Positions 45,439 through 56,290 of a stretch of DNA of 64,000 bases are shown in pieces. The notes below the pieces were generated by a model, which worked only from the letters and a program-made list of their open reading frames with translations, had not been told where the DNA came from and did not search any database. The position numbers and the translations under genes were made by a program. This DNA comes from Ophiobolus disseminans (lineage: Eukaryota > Ascomycota > Dothideomycetes > Pleosporales > Phaeosphaeriaceae). The stretch is taken from positions 1,252,964 to 1,316,963 of the forward strand of contig MU006226.1 of NCBI GenBank assembly GCA_010093685.1, given 5' to 3'. How positions within the stretch are numbered: the first letter of the stretch is position 1; each line of letters begins with the position of its first letter.

Positions 45439-46149
45439 CTATCGTCTCGTCTCAACCTCTTCCACCCTCTTTGTGCCCGTCCTGTCTTGGCGCAGTGCGT
45501 ATGCTTGCCTTTGGCCCACCAATCCATCAGCCGAACTCTCACCATCACGCCCAGCCGTACTGGGCTCCTCACTGCTCTCGGCGTCGTTTGCTGACAGGCT
45601 GCGATTAGCATCAGATGACTGATCTCCCAAATCTGTCTGTGCCTCGTTGTCAAGACCCTCTTCCCTTCGCAATAGACCACCCAATGTCCCTTCTCCCCCA
45701 TACCTTGCCGATGGCCGTCCACTCCCACTCACATTTGACGTATTCCTTGCAACCACTCCGATGGACAACACACTCGTGGCAATCGCATCCTCCGTAGTTG
45801 CTCCCTCTTTCTTCGCTCGATACCTTGCCATATGGTCTTCAATACCTGGGGCGCTCGGCCCAGGCGCAAAATCTGCCATGCTTTCCAGTCCTTCGGCCGG
45901 AACAACAGCCCACGGTGGCGTGATCTTGCTTGAGCTGGACTTTTGCCCGTCGGCGGCCGTTGCGATGTGTGTGCTTGTTGTGTCAATGGGAGGGGGGCGG
46001 TGCCGGTCCGGGACTGGTTCAGACCGAAGACCCCGTTCGTCGAGTGCGGGTTGACTTTCGTTGCGGATCTGCGTTTTGGGTCAGAAGTTGAAGAAGATTA
46101 AAAATTGTTGGCTTACTCTATCGTGGGACACTACGTTTGAGCGGCACAT
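45439..46149 (-). CDS. Hypothetical protein, polar and probably disordered
   Basis: Exons 46149-46117 and 46068-45439 (48-nt intron, GTAAGC...CGCAG) encode 220 aa. The 11-residue first exon (MCRSNVVSHDR) joins to IRNESQPALDERGLRSEPV. The protein is polar throughout, rich in Ser, Glu, Asp and Arg, with a possible motif KITPPWAVVPAEGLESMADF that looks conserved but that I cannot name. There is no signal peptide or membrane segment. An internal ATG at MADFAPG would leave a 146-aa protein. The start codon directly abuts the stop codon of an upstream 37-codon frame. It is tail-to-tail with RFC4. Confidence 0.66.
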
Positions 46150-46263
46150 CTACCATCGGACGGTCACACATCCAGCGACGAAGCCGAACAGAGTACCGAG
46201 AATGGGGCCTTGATTGTTCTTAGCGCTTTGCAGGATGTCTGTCATAGCTTCCTTGAAAAGCAT
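46150..46263 (-). CDS. Upstream short ORF (37 aa) with a hydrophobic end
   Basis: A 37-codon frame starting MLFKEAMTDILQSAKNNQG, followed by the hydrophobic stretch GPILGTLFGFVAGCVTVRW and stop. Its TAG is immediately followed by the ATG of the downstream 220-aa gene (TAGATG). The peptide reads as an amphipathic helix plus one short membrane segment. It could be a uORF controlling the downstream gene, a separately translated microprotein, or a chance frame. No splice into the downstream frame keeps both readings. Confidence 0.35.
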   Translation of the reverse strand: MLFKEAMTDILQSAKNNQGPILGTLFGFVAGCVTVRW

Positions 46264-46869
46264 GTCGATACAGTGCCGCGGTAGATAATGTATCTTGGTC
46301 CGCTATCAGGAAGCTGTTATAAGACGAGAGGTGGTTGCTACCACTCTTCGTTTGGTGTTTGATATTGTTCAAACCCAAACGCAAGGGCAAGTGGGTTTGT
46401 GATGGATTCATTGTTGTGCTGGTCAAGTACGGAATCACGTTTGATAGTAATTCATCACGAGCTAATGTGTAGCTATAAGGCCTTCAGGCAGGACTGGATC
46501 TGTATCAGGGTGTCTCATCGTGTTCTTATTGCGACAAATTTAGTTGCAGATTATACTCCAAGTCCCGAGACCGATCGTAGCTTGTAGGTGCGCTAGGTGA
46601 GGCCAAAAAAGAACAAGTTAGGTTGGAGCACCGAGAGGAGCTACCAGAGGCCCAACAACATCCAACACCTCAATGTTTGTTAAGACATAAGCCGTGTACG
46701 GTATCATTTAGATCATTGTGACTGTTGGAAATGATTGATATTTGTGGCGCGACTGCAGGTACCAAAACCCATCAGACCAGTCGGGCGGGACCGCAAAGGT
46801 CAAGCAGAAAAAAGGAAGGTCTTGTACGAAAAGCGATTCTAGATACTTCCACCACTCTGAGACATGTTG
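46264..46869. other. Intergenic, no gene seen
   Basis: About 600 bp of AT-richer sequence between the RTA1 gene's stop codon and the short ORF. It should contain the promoter of the downstream hypothetical gene. No repeat or RNA was recognised. Confidence 0.45.
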
Positions 46870-48074
46870 TTAGACGGGTTCATTCCCGCTGGTGCCTTGA
46901 AGGCTCTTGCTCTGTACGAAATGTTTTCCAACATAACCTTTTTTACCCCACAAGTGCAACGGGTCAAAGAGCCCGGCCGCAATACTACGCTTCCCTTTCT
47001 TCTTCTCCAATCTCACTTTCTCGAGCTCCTCGTCACTCATGTCCCAAAATTGCGTCTTCTTGTCGTTGCCCTTGATCAAGCCCCACAGGTCAAAGGGATC
47101 AAATACCGTAACCAGCCAGGGTCGATCATCAGCCCAGCCAGGACCACGGCGCTCAGTTACACCGTCGCGGCTGAGAAAGATTGAATTTGATCTCGGAAGT
47201 CGTTTGCCGGGATGCCACAGATTCAAAAGGGCTGTGTTGGCGAACATGATAGTTGCCTCGAAAATCCAAAAATACACTTCGTTCTGATATATCGAGGATT
47301 CCCAGCCTTTGATGTACTCGACTAAGCGATATATGCACCGGATGGTCACAATGGTAGCGCTGACGTACATGACGTATAGAACAACCTTCATATCGCGCTT
47401 GAGAACGGCAGCTTTGCACGCGCACCGATGGAACTGCGCAGCTAAGAGTCCAAAAGCCCCAAAGAGGGCGGCTTGCAGGCAGAGAGAAGCAGTTACCATA
47501 TGGGAGCCGACTTGACGTTGTTTTTCGGTTCGACTGCTGTCAGCCATGCGCCAGGCACCGTTGCCAATCAGTATTTCGCATACGCTGTCGAGTGCGACAA
47601 AGGTTGTGGCTACGCGACCGGGATGGAGGGGCGCCAGATATGGTATATAGTACAGGATTCGACCAAGAATGACTAGAGAAGGACAACGTCATTAGCCAAA
47701 GGCGACCATCAGGCAACGGCAGTGTGCTTACAGTAGTTTATCAATGCGTAGACTGGTGGGCCAGACATGATTAATACTGTTGATGCGATAACGTAGGCAA
47801 GGTTATCAGTGTTGTAAGCTCCAGCTAGTCGAACGGCAAAGCCGGCAATCATCAGAAGAGCTGCCCAAGGGAGGAGAAGCGTCGTTCGCCAAGACTTATG
47901 TTTGCTGAATCACTGGTCACCAGATATCCTCGGACAACTAATCGTTGAGACTCACAAGGTCTGCCGTGCATGGACAATGCCCGATATTGAAAACAAGACG
48001 ATGAAGAGGACCGGCGCGACTTTGTTGGGCGCATAGAACCACTTGCTGCCCGGTGAATAGTCACCCATACCCAT
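46870..48074 (-). CDS. RTA1-like multi-span membrane protein
   Basis: Three exons (48074-47956, 47904-47732, 47672-46870; introns 51 and 59 nt, GTGAGT and GTAAGC donors) encode 364 aa with about seven membrane segments. Family blocks are FYAPNKVAPVLFIVLF, LAYVIASTVLIMSGPPVYA, NYFILGRIL and the terminal EVYFWIFEATIMF then LWHPGKRL. RTA1/RTM1 proteins are seven-pass fungal proteins linked to resistance to 7-aminocholesterol and to sphingoid-base handling; Rsb1 and Pug1 are members. The actual substrate here is unknown. A ~140-residue cytosolic C-terminal tail after HPGK is longer than in many homologues and is charged. The start MGMGDYSPGSKW is typical. Confidence 0.88.
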
Positions 48075-48879
48075 ATTGACGTTGAAGGCGAAGAGAGGAT
48101 TCACTGGTGGAAAATGGTGCGGCAAGTTGGAGTGGCAGGGTAAGACCTGGGGAAGCAACGAGGAACATATATGTCTACATGGATGCGCAGCAAGGTTGAC
48201 AGTGAAGCGATAAATACGAAAATCTGGGGACGGAGAGACTTGAGAGACTGCCACAAGAAGTGGTAGCGAGGCAGTGCATGAGGCAGGGAGGCTCTGATTG
48301 ACATGAGTTCGGGTTCCAGCGCCTCCCAAAACAACAGCTATAAACCAATCCAATAGATGTCCGCAGCGTTGCTCGCCACAGCTTTGATTCATAAGGATGT
48401 GCGAGGACCTGCCGTTGTTCCTTGCGATCACACTCCTTGCGCCTGGTGTGCCTTGTCGTGCGGACTGACGAATGCGATCAATGCGAACTCCTTGTCAGCC
48501 CTAGCGCCGTCTACCTGGATCATCGGCCACGAGGCGCCGCACAAGGCTGACATGTGAACAGAGTGTAGTCTTGTGATTGGATGCCCGGAGTAGGCGTAGT
48601 TTTGGACAGATCATTCACGTCAGTTGTGGATCGGCACGGTGTTCTCTGAATCTGGGGAAGGAATAAGCGAGCAATCCGCGCTAGCGATCAACGTTTCATC
48701 TGCAAGCCGCCACGCTCACCTCGTGACCAACTCGTTACTAATGCCCGCCCGGTTGCAAACGTCACAAACCGTTCCGTTGTCGCACCTCGAGACCCTAGCA
48801 CATTTGTTTGATGAGTGTGGCTGGAAATGGGGGACCAGCCTTGGCTGCTATAGACGATAATCCACGGCAAGCGGCGTCT
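48075..48879. promoter_or_regulatory. Divergent RTA1 / TRS130 region
   Basis: About 800 bp between divergent genes. Short frames on both strands have no features. It contains both promoters; no specific element was recognised. Confidence 0.4.
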
Positions 48880-51800
48880 ATGGCTTCAAGCTCCAAGGTC
48901 ACGGGTACGGACTGAACAACCCATCTTTGTTGTTATACACGCTCTTACATACCCTAGTCGAGTACCATGACCCCTCGGGAGTATTTTCGTTGGTCCAAGA
49001 GGACCTTATTGCACGGCTCCCGCTCCGCAACTTGCACTGGAAGGCACCAACCAGACCTCTAAGATCTATTGACTCGCTCCATGTTGATCTGGTCCCCAGC
49101 AAAGAGTCTGCGTATCTCTCTGGCGTAGCAAATGCCGGGCTGGCACCGCCTCAGGGAACCTCAGCAACGCCTATGCGAACCACGGAAGAGATTCTTCGAC
49201 CGCCTGTCAAGGAGAAACAAAGACGCCACCAGATCCCGGGATTGCGGCAAACGCCCTACTTGAAGATATTTCTCTTGAGATGTGACGATTCTGACACCTA
49301 CAAGTCAACTGCCCGCAAGCAAGTCCGTGAGTGGGTGAAGGAACACACGCCACCCGCCCAGAGCAGCTCAACCACTACACAGGAGAACCACGACGCATAT
49401 GAATGGATGATTCTACACGTTGTAGTACCAGACACGCCAGCAGCAAGTCAACCTCTCGGGTCGTCAAGCAGTACAACTGGTGACAAGGAGAAGGGCACCT
49501 CGACCTCGCGATGGGCCCGAGGGACCACAACACTGTTGGAGAAGCTTCGAGCAGACTTCAACATCTCTTCAAAGTCAGCCCCCGATCGCGTTGCTCAAAT
49601 TCGATTGCAGAAAGAGCGGGTACCACCGCACATGCTACCTGCGCCGGCGACTGTGACATCTCCACCCATTGCTGAGAGTCTCCAGGACCAGGATCGAGCA
49701 TGGTCAGACGTGATAACCAAATTTAAGACTCTTATCCTGCTTTCTTTCGACCTACGGGTAAGCCAATACGAGGATGATATCAAAAAGAATGACGCACAGC
49801 GCTCGTTCCCTGGCTGGAACTTCAATACCTTCTTCATCCTCAAGGAGGGACTTGCAAGAGGATTTGAAAGTGTAGGTCTCGTCGAGGATGCTTTAGTTGG
49901 GTATGATGAGCTTTCCATTGGGCTGGATACTGTAATCCGCGACCAGGCTAAGGATGACACCCAGGGTGGAGTTATCCTGAGTCACTCGGAAGACCTTTAC
50001 GAGAAGGCAAGCGAAATATTGCGGCAGTCGCAGAAAGATGGGATTGATCAGAAGAGCGAACATGCTCAGCTGCACGATGAGCAGCTCATCAGCGCGCAGA
50101 GAAAGGACTACCGTGACTTGATTCTTGCCAACAACATCTCAGCATTCGACTTCAGGTCGTACATCTTCGCGCGCCAGATGGCATTACTTTTGAGACTCGG
50201 CAATTCTCAGTCTACCCGAGCTGATCTTGCGGCTAAGCTGAACTTGCGTCTCGGTGCAAGTGGACAGCAACGCTCCGCCGATGACAGTAGTGTCGGACTC
50301 CGAACGGGCGATCAAATCAGTACCGCCGAAGATCTGTATTCGCTTGCAGAATTGTGTTCACGGGCACTCAACTTCATCACTTTTGGGGCGCGCCTCCTGC
50401 GAGATGATTTACTCAACGGGTAGGGTCGCCGCTAGTCTGAGTGGAGCAATTGCTAATTGCAAGATCTAGTGCCAGAACGCATGCCACCTTCCTCCCAGAC
50501 GCCTTAGTAGACAATATGGTCCGATCATGGACCTTTGCTGCCCTTGAACAAACTCTGCAAGCAACTGCAACATCTTTGCTGCCTTTCACACGCTACCCGA
50601 AAGACAATGCTACAAGTACGTCCGAAAAGAGTCTTTCGTTTGGAGGCCAGAGCAAAGAGCAAAAGCTTCGCGTTTCAGAGCCGAAATCGATGATGCATCC
50701 ATCCCGATCGTCGTCTTTGAATCAGGGACGCGTCCCTGTAGAACCGCCATATGCTCAACCTACGACAACAGGTCAGGTGGTTTTCGAGAATGGACAATAT
50801 AACGACCGTCCAGCTCCAACTCAGGACAGCGCATTACCTCAGGCTAAAAATGGCCTACAAGAACTTGCTGGCACAAGAGCACAACTAGTTGTTGTTCAGC
50901 GACGCGTACTTGAGCAAATGGGCAAAACTCTTGATTGGAACATTGGTTGGACCGCAGTGCTCCCTTCAATAATCCGCCATGATGAGCTCAGCGATATTGA
51001 CATCGAAAGCGATGAACAGATTAAGCAAGAAGCAGAACCTGCTAGGCCGAGTAAGACCACGAAGTTGGACACACCTACCGCAGGCATACTTGCAGGTGCT
51101 CTGGCCCATGCAGTGTCGACCCTCGAGCAGTTCCGTCAGTCTTATGAGGTATGTAGCCGTGTAGAACGTGTGGATATTGCCTGACGACTAATACTTCTGA
51201 AAGGCCTTGAGCGATCTGATCGTTAAGCACTATATGGCAGCCGGCCAAAACAAGTCCGCAGAGAGTGTGCTGGGCGATCTGGCTGCATTACGTTTGTACG
51301 TGCCAAATTCTCTGCGTCTTTTCCATCTAACGGATCCGGAATAGCGAGCTCGGCGACTTTGCAGCGGCGGCCATGTACTTTGGTCGCATGGCGTCTCTGT
51401 TTGCCGAGAGCCGATGGAATACAGCAGAAACCACAATGCTAATGATGCACTCTCGATGTCTGAGGAAACTGAATCGCAAGGATGAGTACGTGCGGACTCT
51501 TCTGGATCTACTGGCGAAGTCGGCAGCAAGTAGGATGTCCTTCGCCGCTCGGACTGATTCGAAGGATATTTCCAACATGCCTCCCGACTGGTATAATGAC
51601 GACAAAGTGGATACTTCTAACGTTTTCAACGAGCTCCTCGAGTTTTCGCAACAGCTACCTTATGACGTTACTGTTCCAATGTCCAAGTACTTCGGCGATG
51701 TATTTGTGGAACCGTACTTGCACCATCACGTTGGAAGTGACGGCTTCCAGTTACGGCTCCAACTTCAGCACGTTCTTGAGGACGACATTACCCTCAAAGT

Positions 51801-53741
51801 CTCAAGGTTGCGGCTGACTCCTGCAGAGTCGAATCAAGGCAAAGAGATCTGGCTTGAAAGTGCAGAGCCGACAAAGTTGAAGAAAGGGTTGAACCATATT
51901 TGGCTCGCTTGTAACGTATGACAAACACTCATGATCTTGAACAGGCTGCTCACCGTCACTAGATCAACACGATTGGTCCTTACGTGGTCAATAAGATTAT
52001 CCTGGAGTCGAAACGTATTGTCTTCGTTCACGAGCCTGTCCAAAAGTCCGAATTAACGACGCCGCTGGGTATCATGACGCCAGTTTCCGCCTGTGCTCTC
52101 AAGGCTGCCAAAAAGGCGCGGATACTATGTTTCCCGCGCGCCGAAGCGTTTGATTCTCGAATCTATCTGTCGCACTTCATTCACATCGACAAGCCGCGTC
52201 ATGTTGAGATTGAGTGCACGAGTGGTTGGAACGAGATCACGCGCGCAGTGGTTCGATTAAAGTCTGCTTCCGCTGGACTGCGACTCAGAACTGCCAAGGC
52301 AGAAGTAGTCGTTGGAGATGTCAGCATTACCGACAAATCGACGCCGGGATTACTTGCTCTCGGAACCATGGCCGCCAACTCGTCTATTACGCTCAAGATC
52401 CCATATGACATGGAAGTCATTCTCCAGGACCTCACAATCAAAATGGAAATAGACTATTCCACAGACAAGGGTACAACGCAGTACTTTTCGGCTTTCACGA
52501 TACCTGTGGATCTTCCTCTGGATGTCAACGTTCACGATCACTTCAAAATGAATGCGCTACTGTCGAAGTTCAACATCAAGACAGCGAACCAGACGCCACT
52601 ACAGCTACTAAAAGTGGATCTGCAAAGCTCAGAAGCATTTCATGTCCATGCTCCCACAAGATCAACAGAGCCTCTCTATGTTTTTGCCAAGCAGCCTGTC
52701 GCCATCACATACAAAATTACGAGGAAGGCTATTGAGGGGACTCAAAGTAAACTCTCCGCCGCTACGAGTCTGGCACTATTAGTCGAGTACAGATGTCTCG
52801 ACGAAGACGTGCGAGACCGAGTGAGCCAAATGTTTGCATTGGATGCTGCGCAAAGTGCTGTCCATGGCCTAGCTCGATTGCTGGTTGATACTCTGAAGAA
52901 GCAATTGGAGCATAGGATTCTTCCATCACAGTTCGAAAAGATCGCGCTCTTGGATAGGGTTGACATGGGCAGGTTCGAAGATATGGGGTGGTCAGAGTGT
53001 TTGGAAAGCTTGCCAATAGCTATGCGAAAGGAGACGACAGCCTGGTTGCAGAAGTGGCACGAGGTAAGACTTGACGAGTGCCATTCTGTACGGAACGAGC
53101 ACTAACAGCTATAGTCAACCAGGATCATACACCTCCAGACTGGTGCGAGCCAAGCCATCACGGCCCCTACGTCTCCCCGCCCCCCACGACAGATGGTCAT
53201 TACCGTCTCCATTCCACAAACTCACGTTCTACACACGGCGTCTCTCACGCTCACGCATTCTCCATCGCCTGAAATGGCGGTTTGCGGGCAGCCAATTCAG
53301 ACGATGCTTCGCGTCTCGCATACTCGCCGATGGGCATCGCCGGGTCCTCTCGCTTCTGCGACCAACGTGTTGTCCCCCAACGACCCAATGGAGTTCATCT
53401 ACACAGTGGAAGCAAACCCGGAGATGTGGCTCGTTGCGGGCCAACGCCGTGGCCAATTTTCGGCCCGCGAAGATGCCGTCCACGAGTGGCGCATACTACT
53501 CGTTCCGCTCAAGCCCGGCGTGACATTGCTACCGAATGTGGACATTCGCCCGAGACCTCAAAGCAAGGCGAAGGACAGCGCCGTGGAGGACAGGGAGGGA
53601 CTGAACTGCGAGATAGACTATTTGAGCAGTGGGGAGACGGTCACGGTGGTACCAAATCTAAGGAGCACCACGCTGGGGATCGGGGATGCGAGTCAAGCGG
53701 GCGGGAGTGTGGTGTGGCTGGAAGGCATGGGCGTAGTGTAG
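48880..53741 (+). CDS. TRS130: TRAPPII complex subunit Trs130 (TRAPPC10)
   Basis: Seven exons (48880-48904, 48958-50419, 50470-51148, 51204-51295, 51345-51915, 51963-53063, 53115-53741) encode 1,518 aa. The 25-nt first exon (MASSSKVT) joins to VEYHDPSGVF, then LPLRNLHWKAPTRPLRSID, the N-terminal signature of Trs130/TRAPPC10. The middle is helical (foie-gras/TPR-like) and the C-terminal part beta-rich. All six introns are 47-55 nt with standard donors and hold frame. TRAPPII is the exchange factor for Ypt31/32 (Rab11) at the late Golgi and endosomes. A short gene model starting at the in-frame internal CTG/ATG codons would miss the first exon. Confidence 0.92.
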
Positions 53742-53873
53742 GCCTGGGGAGGAGTCAAGAGATGCGGATGGTAGGCACAAATTGATGAATTTCTCGATGT
53801 ACACACAGTGTGTTGATGTGACGTCTGTTGCCCCCAAACTCCGTCGCTGATGATGCGCAAAGATGGGCCCTCC

Positions 53874-54251
53874 TCAGTCCCTGCCCAGCATCTCCTGCTC
53901 GCTGCCGTCGCGCGGGACGTAGTTGATGCCCGCGTTCTCGACCGCGACCAGGATGTCCTCGGGGAGGATGCCCTCGACCTGGGTGGCGTAGACGCCCGGG
54001 ACGTAGCCGTCGAGGCGCTGGTAGCGGGCGACCCAGCTCCTGCTCGTGTCGGCGACGCTGATGAGGCCCTCGAAGACCTGCGAGGTGCAGTCGTTGATCT
54101 GCTCGGGGTTGCCGGCCAGCTCGAGGAGCTCTTCGCAGTTGGGGCAGCCCTGGGTGTTGAACTGCTGCTGGGTGCGGACGATGGAGCAGACCATGCAGGC
54201 GCGCATGTTGCGCTGCTGGTTGGGGGGGATGAAGGCGCCGCCCTGGATCAT
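53874..54251 (-). CDS. SPT4: Transcription elongation factor Spt4
   Basis: A single exon of 125 aa, the normal length for Spt4. The zinc finger is CMVC (near residue 19) and CPNC (near residue 36). The block FEGLISVADTSRSWVARYQ is the family signature. Spt4 binds the NGN domain of Spt5 to form DSIF, which keeps RNA polymerase II processive. It is tail-to-tail with TRS130 (132 bp) and head-to-head with the PP5 gene (267 bp), with two short tandem repeats between them. Confidence 0.95.
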   Translation of the reverse strand: MIQGGAFIPPNQQRNMRACMVCSIVRTQQQFNTQGCPNCEELLELAGNPEQINDCTSQVFEGLISVADTSRSWVARYQRLDGYVPGVYATQVEGILPEDILVAVENAGINYVPRDGSEQEMLGRD

Positions 54252-54270
54252 TTTGGGTGAGGTGTGGGGA

Positions 54271-54310
54271 TGTGGTAGTGTGGTAGTGTGGTAGTGTGGT
54301 AGTGTGGTAG
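54271..54310. repeat. Tandem repeat, five TGTGGTAG units
   Basis: Five perfect 8-bp TGTGGTAG copies about 20-60 bp upstream of the SPT4 ATG. They probably lie in the SPT4 5' leader or core promoter. Confidence 0.9.
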
Positions 54311-54313
54311 TGT

Positions 54314-54341
54314 GAGGAGTGAGGAGTGAGGAGTGAGGAGT
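54314..54341. repeat. Tandem repeat, four GAGGAGT units
   Basis: Four perfect 7-bp GAGGAGT copies directly after the 8-bp array, followed by related GAGGGTT. It lies in the SPT4/PPT1 divergent promoter. Confidence 0.9.
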
Positions 54342-54518
54342 GAGGGTTGAGGGTGTAGTGTGGTGGTCTGGCGATGCGAGGCGCTTTGTTCCTGGCGGTG
54401 GCGCTGCGGGAGAGCGGCTGACTCGCGCAGTGGCGGGCTTTTGACGACGGCCTGCACACATGCCACCGCCCGCAACCGCCCGTACCCCCCGTGCACCCCG
54501 CCCGCACCGCGTCTCGCC

Positions 54519-55943
54519 ATGGGGAACCCGCAGGAAGAGGCTACCCAGCTCAAGAACAGGGGCAACGAGGCCTTCAAGCAGCACGACTACCCCGCCGCCC
54601 TCGCCCTGTACACGCAGGCTATTGCGCTCGACGACCAGCAGCCCGCCCTCTACACCAACCGCGCCCAGGCACACATCAAGCTCGAGTCGTATGGCTATGC
54701 CGTCCAGGACGCCGACCGCGCACTCGCGCTCGACCCCAATAGCGTCAAGGCCTACTACCGCCGCGCCTCGGCCAACACGTCCATTCTCAAGCACCGCGAG
54801 GCCCTGCGCGACTGGAAGCTCGTCATCCGCAAGGCCCCCGCCGACGCCAACGCGAAGCTGCGCATGACGGAATGCGAGCGCATCATCAAGCGCGACGCCT
54901 TCCTCAAGGCCATCGAGGTCGACGACGCCCCGTCGGCCGCAGAGGGCCTCGACGTCGACCACATGCTGCTCGAGCCCGGCTACGACGGCCCCGCGCTGGC
55001 CGGCGCCATGACGCCCGCCTTCATCGCCGACATGGTGCAGCGCTTCCAGGACGGCAAGAAGCTGGCCAAGAAGTACGCCTACCAGATCATCCTGGCCGTC
55101 ATGGACATCGTCAAGACGGAGCCCACCATGGTCGAGCACGACGTGGCCGCGGGCCACGAGATCACCGTCTGCGGCGACACGCACGGTCAGTTCTTCGACC
55201 TGCTGAACATCTTCAAGCTCGCCGGCAGCCCCTCGCCGACGAACGCCTTCCTCTTCAACGGCGACTTTGTCGACCGCGGCTCGTGGTCGACCGAGATCGC
55301 GCTGCTGCTGTACGCCTACAAGTGGCTGTACCCGCGCAGCTTCTTCCTCAACCGCGGCAACCACGAGACGGACGATATGAACCGCATGTACGGCTTTGAG
55401 GGCGAGTGCCGGGCGAAGTACACGGAGCGCATGTTCAAGCTGTTCTCCGAGTCCTTCTCCATGCTGCCGCTCGCCACGCTCGTCGGCAAGAAGTACTTTG
55501 TCCTGCACGGCGGCCTGTTCTCCGACGACAAGGTCACGCTCGACGACGTGCGCAAGCTCGACCGCTTCAAGCAGCGCCAGCCGGGCCAGGCCGGGCTCAT
55601 GATGGAGATGCTCTGGACAGATCCGCAGACGGCGCCCGGCCGGGGGCCCAGCAAGCGCGGCGTCGGCCTGCAGTTCGGGCCCGACGTCACCAAGCGTTTC
55701 TGCGAGAACAACGGCCTCGACGCAATCATCCGGTCGCACGAGGTGCGCATGGACGGCTATGAGGTCGAGCACGACGGCCGCTGCATCACCGTCTTCTCGG
55801 CGCCCAACTACTGCGACAGCACAAGCAACAAGGGCGCCTTCATCAAGATTGGGCCCGACTACCAGCTCAGGTACACCAAGTTCGACGCGGTGCCCCACCC
55901 GAACATCAAGCCCATGGCGTACGCGTCCAACGGGCTGATGTAA
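54519..55943 (+). CDS. PPT1: Serine/threonine protein phosphatase 5
   Basis: An intronless 474-aa protein. Three TPR motifs occupy about residues 7-110 (for example NRGNEAFKQHDYPAALALY). A linker and the PPP catalytic domain follow, with metal-binding motifs GDTHGQF, GDFVDRGSWS, RGNHE and later SHEVR and APNYCD. TPR plus PPP in this order is specific to PP5. The TPRs bind the C-terminus of Hsp90 and hold the phosphatase inactive until it is engaged; the yeast enzyme dephosphorylates Hsp90. The start MGNPQEEATQLKNRG places the first TPR normally. All catalytic residues appear intact. Confidence 0.96.
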   Translation: MGNPQEEATQLKNRGNEAFKQHDYPAALALYTQAIALDDQQPALYTNRAQAHIKLESYGYAVQDADRALALDPNSVKAYYRRASANTSILKHREALRDWKLVIRKAPADANAKLRMTECERIIKRDAFLKAIEVDDAPSAAEGLDVDHMLLEPGYDGPALAGAMTPAFIADMVQRFQDGKKLAKKYAYQIILAVMDIVKTEPTMVEHDVAAGHEITVCGDTHGQFFDLLNIFKLAGSPSPTNAFLFNGDFVDRGSWSTEIALLLYAYKWLYPRSFFLNRGNHETDDMNRMYGFEGECRAKYTERMFKLFSESFSMLPLATLVGKKYFVLHGGLFSDDKVTLDDVRKLDRFKQRQPGQAGLMMEMLWTDPQTAPGRGPSKRGVGLQFGPDVTKRFCENNGLDAIIRSHEVRMDGYEVEHDGRCITVFSAPNYCDSTSNKGAFIKIGPDYQLRYTKFDAVPHPNIKPMAYASNGLM

Positions 55944-56290
55944 GTGTGGGTTCGCGTGGATGTAGCTGTGCATATTCTGGTGTTTTGGCGCGCGTCAGCA
56001 TGGGCCGGCGAGAGGAACAATGTAGCATAGCCTTGGGGGTCTTTTCGATATCTCCATCTCGATTCAGCATATGTAGACTACCGAATTCATAGTGTCAGCG
56101 CACGTGGTAGACAGCCGACAGTGCAGCGCATGGTTGCCGCGCAACGCCCCACATGTTTCGCCCGAGACCCGCCCAAACATCAGCCGGGACACGCCCGCCG
56201 GCTGCTGTCGCCGCCTTCCCCAGCACGACCCCTCCTGGAGCGCATCCAAGACCTGCAACAATGTGACAGCCCTGCCCGCCCGAAACCACC
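55944..56290. promoter_or_regulatory. PPT1 3' / orphan gene 5' region
   Basis: A 347-bp gap between co-directional genes. Nothing specific was recognised beyond a GC-rich leader. Confidence 0.35.

Noticed and set aside
54252..55973. Very long minus-strand open frame (about 700 codons when joined with the SPT4 frame)
   Set aside because: It is the antisense of the PP5 catalytic domain in GC-rich DNA and only extends the real SPT4 frame upstream of its proper ATG at 54251.
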